From: Serinus canaria
Taxonomy: Eukaryota > Chordata > Aves > Passeriformes > Fringillidae
NCBI RefSeq assembly: GCF_022539315.1
Contig: NC_066343.1
Location: 44,461,433-44,525,432 of the forward strand
Length of the DNA: 64,000 bases
Direction of reading: 5' to 3'
A model generated the notes under the pieces. It did no database searches. It had not been told where the DNA came from and saw only the letters and a list, made by a program, of their open reading frames with translations. The position numbers were made by a program, and so were the translations under genes. Each line of letters starts with the position of its first letter. The first letter of the stretch is position 1. Below, in pieces: positions 60,201 through 64,000 of this stretch.

Positions 60201-62889
60201 GAACATTGTCCTGATACCTGTTCCTCTGCATATTTCCTTTTGTGTAGTTCAGCCTACTTCAGGTAACAGCTCAGTGGAATCCCATGTAAACTTATAAGAT
60301 AGAACTTCAGTGGGATAGGAGCAGTGCATAGATCTTGGAAATTTTACTTAAGTAAAAAGAAGGGATCAAATATTTAAACAAGTATGTGATCTAGAAAGCA
60401 GGGAGATCCTTAGTCTCCTTCTGCATTCCTAAGAGCTTTCACATTTTCAATAGAGTGGTTTTTTATATTTCTGGCATAGCTTCTCCCCTCTCTGTAGACT
60501 GTTTTTAATATAAATAACTCCATGAGTTGAGCGTAAACTTACTCTTGCTGTAAAGTAAAAAGTGGATGTATAAATTTATATGCATTCACATTTTTAGATA
60601 TCTTTATATATTAAAAGGCTTTCTCCTTTATGCATTTCTGAGCAATAGATTTGGCATTGACTTACTTAACACATTTTCTATTAATCTGGGCAAACACAAA
60701 CTTATTATCACAACTTCTCTTTTCATCATTGTAGCCACTTACTTTCTCTGTCTCTTAAACAAGTTGAAATCAGTAACTGATTAAAAAGCTACTGGGTAAG
60801 GGTGGATGAATCGAGAGATACAGTCGTACACAAAAATGCTCATGAAACCATGCTAGAATTCTATGATTTCTTTTAATGTAATAGAGTTGGACGTCTTTTC
60901 TTTCATGTTCAGGTTCAAGAAGGGGAGATGAAAGAGCTGGATCTGTCTGTTATCAATGCAGTTGATCTGGATGTGCCTAGAGACCCTCTGGTATTTGGGG
61001 TGGTGCAGAGGCCCTCCTACGGGTTCCTTATTAATGGTGTTCACAGCAGCGATGTTCAACACTATAAAGAGTTAATTAACCATGATCCCCACAGCCATGG
61101 GTTGCTTGTTCATGGCTTTTCCATGGAGCTACTGAGGAATGGTAGGTGCAGCATTCTTCTTACAATGGCCTTTCATTATTTTGATGAGGCAAGTGGCACA
61201 CCAAAGAAATCTTCATCATTTATTTATTCGCTTGCCTTATGTTTATTTTCAAGACAATGTTTAGGAATGGAAATTGTCCTATTTAATGCTATTGTTATCT
61301 ACTGATTTTAGGAACTGTCTATAAAATCATCCTGAGAGACCTCCGTATCAAAAAGGGTAGTAATATGAGTAGGAAAATCATCTGTCCTGAAAAAAATAAA
61401 GGGAGTAATATAACATAATGTAACATCATCAAATAGATTTGTAAATGTTTTACAACACCTAGACTAGAGAGACAACAAGACACATTAACACATTAAAAAC
61501 ACATTAACTGATCATGGGGTTAAGTTTTTTTTCAAATGATCACAGAATTGTAAAACATTTTAGGTTGCAAGGGACCTTTAGGGGTCAACAAGTCCGCTTC
61601 CCCTGCCATGGGCAGGCACAATTTGCGCTGGACCAAGTAGCCTGAAGCCACATTCAACCTGACCTTGAACACTTCCAGTGTTTCACAACCACTCTGGACA
61701 AACTATTCCAGCATCTCACCCCTCTCACTGTAAAACATTTTGTCCTTATGTCCAACCTAAACCTACTCCTGCCCCTTGTTATGTCACTATAGGCATTGGT
61801 AAAAAGTCTCGCTATCTCTCCTACAAACCTTCTTTAGACATTGAAAGGTTGCCATATACCATATGTCTAGCAATAAACATACAAGTTAGGACTCCAGAGC
61901 TTAGCATGAGCAGTCAGCCTGCTTTAAAGCAGCAAATCTCTTTCAAGTACATGTGATGAAAAAGTGTATTTTACAGTGCAAGGAATATGGTGGATCCCTC
62001 CTGACTGTGGCTATTCAGTAAAACATGGAATCTATCAGTATAAAGAGGAGCATGAATTCAATACTGTCACTCAAATTTCAGTTCAGCCCTCAAAAACTGA
62101 GGAAAGATTTTTTGTCTCTCTGCCTGTCTAATATGAACCTCCAGAAATATCGGGGGTCCACCCCAAATTCTTCTGCCTTCCTGAATCTTGGGTTTGACTT
62201 TCTTTCTTGGCTTTTTCCTGTTGTTATCCACAATAATGAACGAGCCATCTTTGGCCTAGAACTTCTGATTGTCCATGGTCATAGATACAAAGCCAGCTGT
62301 CCTTCCAAAGGCTTCTTCAAAGTTCCCTGAGGATTATTTTAAGCACAGGAAAGTATTGCCTGACAGTTTCATCCTCTCTATGGTTCCCATCAAAGTGATC
62401 TGGAATATGGAGAGGAGAAGAAATGTACCTTTTTTAGACTGACAGAGACTCCTCTTTTGGAGAGTCACTCCTTACTTAGGTCAGGCTGGTGACCTTGAAT
62501 CAATAGTATGTTCCTAGATCACTGGGCAGCTGTGGCTCAACAAACTAATCTTCTGATAGCTAAGGCAAGTTTACTGTTACTCTAGCAGATGGGGAGGGGA
62601 GATGGAAGAAAGGTGATTGAAGCAGAGTGAAATGATGAGAGGGATTTTGCAGGAGTCACATTAAGCTGTTCTTTCCATTTCTCTCACTCATTCTCCCTCT
62701 CCATCTCTCTCTCTCTTATTTTTCCCCCTTCCTGCCTCATATAGGAATGAAGCTGATGTACATGCATGACAACTCTGAAAATCTCACTGACAGCTTTAAA
62801 ATCCAGCTATCAGATGGAAAACATAAAGTCCTCAGAACAATTTCAGTAAAGGTCATTCCAGTTAATGATGAGAAGCCAGTGCTGAGCAA
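36066..62889 (+). CDS. FREM1: FREM1 (FRAS1-related extracellular matrix protein 1), 5' part of gene, 20 coding exons, continues past window
   Basis: FREM1 is a secreted extracellular matrix protein of the sublamina densa. It forms a complex with FRAS1 and FREM2 and supports epidermal-dermal adhesion and craniofacial and renal development. Seen here: 20 exons with GT-AG borders join into one open frame of 3,842 nt (1,280 codons plus 2 nt) with no stop or frameshift. Domain order: signal peptide (about residues 1-23), N-terminal non-repeat region (24 to about 297) with RGD at 197-199, then eight CSPG repeats, most ending in a P-V/T-N/D-D-type motif such as PVDDQLP, PVNDELP or PTNDEVPE. Family knowledge: human FREM1 is about 2,180 residues with 12 CSPG repeats, a Calx-beta domain and a C-terminal C-type lectin domain, so roughly 59 percent is present here. 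FREM2 and FRAS1 are less likely because the N-terminal region and the RGD context match FREM1. The reading frame is intact, which suggests a functional gene. Confidence 0.96.
37410..37622 (-). mobile_element. CR1 LINE 3'-end fragment in FREM1 intron 1
   Basis: Starts cacagaatcattaaggctgg, then aacccagcactgccaagtgc, gatggtgattctaccatttc-like and tcagtaaagaaatttttcat. This is the inverted 3' region of a CR1 subfamily with the aacccaacactgccaag variant. Confidence 0.85.
38529..38925 (+). mobile_element. CR1 LINE reverse-transcriptase-region fragment in FREM1 intron 1
   Basis: Landmarks of CR1 ORF2 on the + strand: gatgcatcccagagtcctta, ttattgacctgtcagcgtct, ggaacagatcctgctggaag, agctagcatggcttcaccaa, ctgcctgaccaacctgctgg, ggacttccataatccctctg. 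It has internal deletions and stops, so it is a dead copy. This is the only piece in the window from the polymerase region rather than the 3' end. Confidence 0.85.
39835..39898. repeat. Tandem repeat, 16-bp unit x 4
   Basis: Four consecutive near-identical copies of ttagaataaaattaat (third base pair variant in copy 2, end variant in copy 4). AT-rich minisatellite in FREM1 intron 1. Confidence 0.95.
40033..40061. repeat. Perfect inverted repeat: 12-bp arms, 5-nt loop, FREM1 intron 1
   Basis: Left arm caattcatgcaa (40033-40044), loop ggcat, right arm ttgcatgaattg (40050-40061). Each arm also contains an octamer-like atgcaa/ttgcat core. Confidence 0.95.
41445..41539 (+). CDS. FREM1: FREM1 coding exon 2
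   Basis: Codes residues 77-107 plus two bases of codon 108. It has acceptor ttctccttcacag and donor gtaagc. The peptide opens [13 protein letters not shown] and contains GCPLLDED, both typical of the FREM1 N-terminal region. The open frame runs back into the intron to 41145, but that upstream part is not FREM1-like and lies before the acceptor. The following 569-bp intron has a short CA-rich patch and a partial direct duplication near 41822-41860. Confidence 0.94.
42109..42410 (+). CDS. FREM1: FREM1 coding exon 3 (contains RGD)
   Basis: Codes residues 108-208 and ends in phase 1 (donor gtatga). Includes the FREM1-like [11 protein letters not shown] and the RGD tripeptide at residues 197-199 in context QSRGDQP. 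In mammalian FREM1 (QBRICK) the RGD supports integrin-dependent cell adhesion. The 496-bp intron after it shows nothing I can name. Confidence 0.95.
42907..43103 (+). CDS. FREM1: FREM1 coding exon 4
   Basis: Codes residues 209-274, entering in phase 1 and ending in phase 0 (donor gtaggt). It carries two cysteines around an N-R-S sequon, then [19 protein letters not shown], a strongly FREM1-like block, and [18 protein letters not shown]. The first about 15 residues are the least conserved part. The 670-bp intron that follows is AT-rich with no recognisable element. Confidence 0.94.
43774..44097 (+). CDS. FREM1: FREM1 coding exon 5 (start of CSPG repeat 1)
   Basis: Codes residues 275-382 exactly in phase 0. 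It begins with the linker [19 protein letters not shown], then CSPG repeat 1 from about residue 298 ([14 protein letters not shown]). Typical repeat motifs are present: an acidic D-A-E-D stretch, FNITKPP with a sequon, FTWKDLSD and IAYQPP. The following 1,369-bp intron has low-complexity T runs only. Confidence 0.96.
45467..45575 (+). CDS. FREM1: FREM1 coding exon 6 (end of CSPG repeat 1)
   Basis: Codes residues 383-418 plus one base. The peptide runs [12 protein letters not shown] to [15 protein letters not shown], closing repeat 1. Acceptor cacaacag, donor gtgaga. The 1,811-bp intron that follows contains a 13-bp perfect hairpin directly abutting a CR1 fragment. Confidence 0.94.
47020..47055. 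repeat. Perfect inverted repeat: 13-bp arms, 10-nt loop, FREM1 intron 6
   Basis: Left arm gaagctgttatca (47020-47032), right arm tgataacagcttc (47043-47055). The right arm ends exactly where the CR1 terminus begins. Confidence 0.95.
47056..47285 (-). mobile_element. CR1 LINE 3'-end fragment in FREM1 intron 6
   Basis: Begins gaatcgtagtattatagaag, then agattggaaagaacctgc, gatggtgactccgctactgc, tttcagtgtagaaatttttc. Inverted CR1 3' region, similar in type to the copy near 37.4 kb. It abuts the hairpin ending at 47055. Confidence 0.8.
47387..47518 (+). CDS. FREM1: FREM1 coding exon 7 (start of CSPG repeat 2)
   Basis: Codes residues 419-462 (phase 1 in, phase 1 out): [14 protein letters not shown], then [22 protein letters not shown] second possible donor lies 4 bases downstream (gtaggtaa), but only the cut after 47518 gives the VRGGKG junction expected for FREM1. 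The following 1,515-bp intron includes a GC-richer patch near 48260-48410 and otherwise nothing recognisable. Confidence 0.95.
49034..49378 (+). CDS. FREM1: FREM1 coding exon 8 (CSPG repeats 2-3)
   Basis: Codes residues 463-577, the longest exon here. It finishes repeat 2 ([20 protein letters not shown], then LPKDDSPPF) and starts repeat 3 ([30 protein letters not shown]). This is one of the most family-typical stretches in the window. Donor gtaagg. The 667-bp intron after it has no recognisable element. Confidence 0.97.
50046..50188 (+). CDS. FREM1: FREM1 coding exon 9 (CSPG repeat 3)
   Basis: Codes residues 578-625, ending in phase 0: [19 protein letters not shown], then [20 protein letters not shown]. 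The acceptor follows tcatttcaacag. A 556-bp intron follows with nothing recognisable. Confidence 0.96.
50745..50941 (+). CDS. FREM1: FREM1 coding exon 10 (end of CSPG repeat 3, start of 4)
   Basis: Codes residues 626-690 plus two bases. [13 protein letters not shown] closes repeat 3 and [19 protein letters not shown] opens repeat 4. Donor gtaggt lies inside a tgggtaggtg context; only the cut after 50941 keeps the frame into exon 11. The following 1,155-bp intron is unremarkable. Confidence 0.95.
52097..52187 (+). CDS. FREM1: FREM1 coding exon 11 (CSPG repeat 4)
   Basis: Codes residues 691-721, a short exon missed by simple ORF length cut-offs. It reads [19 protein letters not shown], then a [10 protein letters not shown] end, in the FREM1 frame. 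Acceptor tttttgtatag, donor gtttgt (weaker than consensus). A 1,030-bp intron follows with nothing recognisable. Confidence 0.92.
53218..53385 (+). CDS. FREM1: FREM1 coding exon 12 (end of CSPG repeat 4)
   Basis: Codes residues 722-777 in phase 0: [38 protein letters not shown] and the repeat terminator [10 protein letters not shown]. One sequon (N-I-T). The 587-bp intron that follows contains a perfect 20-bp inverted repeat. Confidence 0.96.
53842..53893. repeat. Perfect inverted repeat: 20-bp arms, 12-nt loop, FREM1 intron 12
   Basis: Arms 53842-53861 and 53874-53893 are exact reverse complements. Lies 79 bases upstream of exon 13, so a pre-mRNA hairpin could form close to that acceptor. 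Confidence 0.97.
53973..54181 (+). CDS. FREM1: FREM1 coding exon 13 (CSPG repeat 5)
   Basis: Codes residues 778-846 plus two bases and starts exactly at the beginning of repeat 5: [44 protein letters not shown]. Donor gttaga is weak, but the frame joins exon 14 as VR-YRHDG. A 777-bp intron follows with nothing recognisable. Confidence 0.94.
54959..55052 (+). CDS. FREM1: FREM1 coding exon 14 (CSPG repeat 5)
   Basis: Codes residues 847-878, a short exon: [20 protein letters not shown] then VEFILQVK. The YxHDGSE and TDG motifs are CSPG hallmarks. Acceptor ttttccgcag, donor gtcagt. The 375-bp intron after it is the shortest found. Confidence 0.94.
55428..55680 (+). CDS. FREM1: FREM1 coding exon 15 (end of CSPG repeat 5, repeat 6)
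   Basis: Codes residues 879-962 plus one base. [10 protein letters not shown] closes repeat 5. [20 protein letters not shown] and the [13 protein letters not shown] and DRFSQADVI blocks belong to repeat 6. Donor gtaagt is consensus. The 1,726-bp intron after it holds an A run (about 55724-55738) and a T run (about 56199-56212). Confidence 0.96.
57407..57604 (+). CDS. FREM1: FREM1 coding exon 16 (end of CSPG repeat 6)
   Basis: Codes residues 963-1028 (phase 1 in and out): [20 protein letters not shown], with an adjacent cysteine pair in an insertion loop also known in mammalian FREM1, then [19 protein letters not shown]. One sequon. The 1,198-bp intron after it shows nothing recognisable. Confidence 0.96.
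58803..58988 (+). CDS. FREM1: FREM1 coding exon 17 (CSPG repeat 7)
   Basis: Codes residues 1029-1090 (phase 1 in and out): [51 protein letters not shown]. Highly family-typical. Acceptor ttttgtgcacag, donor gtaagt. The following 947-bp intron contains a CR1 fragment. Confidence 0.96.
59560..59645 (-). mobile_element. CR1 LINE 3'-end remnant in FREM1 intron 17
   Basis: Starts aatcacagaatcatttagct, then tggaaaaagcatcaagtcc, matching the inverted CR1 terminus. It is recognisable for only about 85 bp. Confidence 0.75.
59936..60132 (+). CDS. FREM1: FREM1 coding exon 18 (end of CSPG repeat 7)
   Basis: Codes residues 1091-1156, ending in phase 0: [50 protein letters not shown]. Acceptor aaatctgtag, donor gtaagg. 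The 780-bp AT-rich intron after it shows no element. Confidence 0.95.
60913..61141 (+). CDS. FREM1: FREM1 coding exon 19 (CSPG repeat 8)
   Basis: Codes residues 1157-1232 plus one base: [37 protein letters not shown]. The middle ([19 protein letters not shown]) is variable in the family. The open frame reads through the donor (ggtaggtgc) for about 160 bases; that extension is intron. The following 1,603-bp intron contains a CR1 fragment. Confidence 0.95.
61538..61860 (-). mobile_element. CR1 LINE 3'-end fragment in FREM1 intron 19
   Basis: Starts gatcacagaattgtaaaaca, then caagggacctttaggggtca, ctgccatgggcaggcacaa, cttgaacacttccagtgttt, ctcactgtaaaacattttgt, cctaaacctactcctgcccc. Typical inverted avian CR1 3' region, about 320 bp. 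Confidence 0.88.
62745..62889 (+). CDS. FREM1: FREM1 coding exon 20 (end of CSPG repeat 8)
   Basis: Codes residues 1233-1280 plus two bases: [46 protein letters not shown]. Acceptor cctcatatag after a long CT tract, donor gtaagt. This is the last coding exon in the window; I found no candidate for the next one before 64000. Confidence 0.95.
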
Positions 62890-64000
62890 GTAAGTCATAT
62901 GTTCCTGTTCTTGACAGTGGGATGTTTTTAGACAAAATGATGGAAAAGAGAACAGAACACCAAATCATAGAATCATACCATTGTTAAGGTTGAAAAAGGC
63001 CTTTAAGGTAATCAAATCCAACCATCAGAACAGTATCCCACCATGTTTACCATTAAACCATGTCTTTGGTGTCTGATGCAAAGAGGAAGCCATAACAAGC
63101 AACAGACTAATGTCAGTAAAAATGTTTCTATATAGGTCAGCTGGTTCTATCAGCCTGTCTAACAAAAATTTTTTACTGAAAGGAGACCTTTAGTGTTGCT
63201 CTACACTAAGCAAATAGAGGAAAAATAAAAGTGTGTGGGGAAAAACTTTCATAATTTGCTTCAAGTTGTTTGCCAGCTGTTGTACCTCTGCTGAACACTG
63301 ACCACCATAGTACTGCTTTTTTCCCTAAGACAAAGACCTGCCTAAAATACCTCTCTGAAAGCAGCTCTGGATTTTGGGATGAGTGGATCCACAAGGCTGA
63401 AGCAGGGGAAGGGCTTTCTGATTATAATCCTCTTATTTTATATTCTAAAACTCTTTTCTCTGCCATAATTCAACTGCTGCAAAAGCACACACTAACTTCC
63501 TTTACACTTCAAAGCTAGGAGTCATAAAGGAAATAGACACAATCAGAAATTGCCTGGCAGACCTTTTATAGATAGGCAGCTGGCTGCAAGAGAGCCAAAC
63601 CTCCTGGGCATTTTAAAAAGGAGCTCATCCCTTGGGATCTCCAGCTGATGACTTGTCAGAGCATCAGGACCTCCATACTTGTGACTGTTTTCCAGCCCCA
63701 GACTGACAGACAGGAAGCTAAGAGTCCAAAGGTTTTGTGGGCGCAGCTCTGAACCTCTAAAGTCTGCATTTCAGACTGACAACTGCCACTAAGGAGGGAA
63801 TTTCTGATCCATCAGGGTATTTGGCTACTTTCAGATCAGAGTAATTATTATTTTTTTGCCAGGCAGAGCTTCCTGCAATAACGAATGTCAGTTTCTTAGT
63901 TTAAAGGTTTTAAATGACCACATAACACTAACATGAAAGAATATCAATTTTCAGTTAGAATAAAGAGTATAATTTATGTATGCATAAATTAGATAATTAC
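62890..64000 (+). other. FREM1: FREM1 intron 20, truncated by window end
   Basis: Starts with a consensus gtaagt. Contains a CR1 fragment at 62963-63075 and is otherwise unremarkable. The short palindrome near 63971-63990 has 8-bp arms. Confidence 0.8.
62963..63075 (-). mobile_element. CR1 LINE 3'-end fragment in FREM1 intron 20
   Basis: Starts aatcatagaatcataccatt, then gttaaggttgaaaaaggcct and aatcaaatccaaccatcaga. Inverted CR1 terminus, about 110 bp. Confidence 0.82.

Noticed and set aside
61142..61305. Read-through extension of FREM1 exon 19
   Set aside because: A donor at 61142 and phase-matched exon 20 restore the conserved repeat; the extension has no family resemblance.

Overview
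The window looks like avian nuclear DNA, probably from the Z chromosome. The evidence is an AT-rich background with decayed CR1 LINE fragments of the bird type, and a single recognisable gene, FREM1, on the + strand. FREM1 lies in human 9p22, a block that is Z-linked in birds; Z linkage here is inferred, not read from the sequence. I recognise no other protein-coding gene, tRNA, rRNA, CRISPR array or intact mobile element.

Layout. Bases 1 to about 30,880 appear to be intergenic or distal 5' sequence. They hold two or three CR1 fragments, T-rich and A-rich tracts, one perfect 21-bp hairpin near 5.8 kb and a few splice-flanked short open stretches that I cannot assign to a gene. Bases 30,890-31,013 look like a possible FREM1 promoter and noncoding first exon: inverted CCAAT, a TTTTAAAA box, and a donor reading gtaagta. 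Two competing splice acceptors (exon starts 35,799 and 36,036) precede the first coding exon, whose ATG is at 36,066. From there to 62,889 I could place 20 consecutive FREM1 coding exons. All have GT-AG borders, compatible phases and no frame disruption, and they give about 1,280 codons. The window ends inside the next intron, so the 3' part of the gene (remaining CSPG repeats, Calx-beta and C-type lectin domains) lies beyond 64,000.

The encoded part is a signal peptide, an N-terminal non-repeat region with an RGD integrin-binding tripeptide, and eight CSPG (NG2-type) repeats. FREM1 is a secreted basement-membrane protein that works with FRAS1 and FREM2 in epithelial-mesenchymal adhesion. The introns are short (375 bp to 5.2 kb) and carry six further CR1 pieces, simple repeats and three more perfect hairpins.

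I did not find a convincing undescribed system. The observations most worth checking are the set of perfect inverted repeats, the 5' end structure of FREM1 with its upstream ATGs, and the unassigned spliced-looking segments at 0.5-1.1 kb and 23.2-24.0 kb. Protein identity rests on my recall of the FREM1 family; no search was run.
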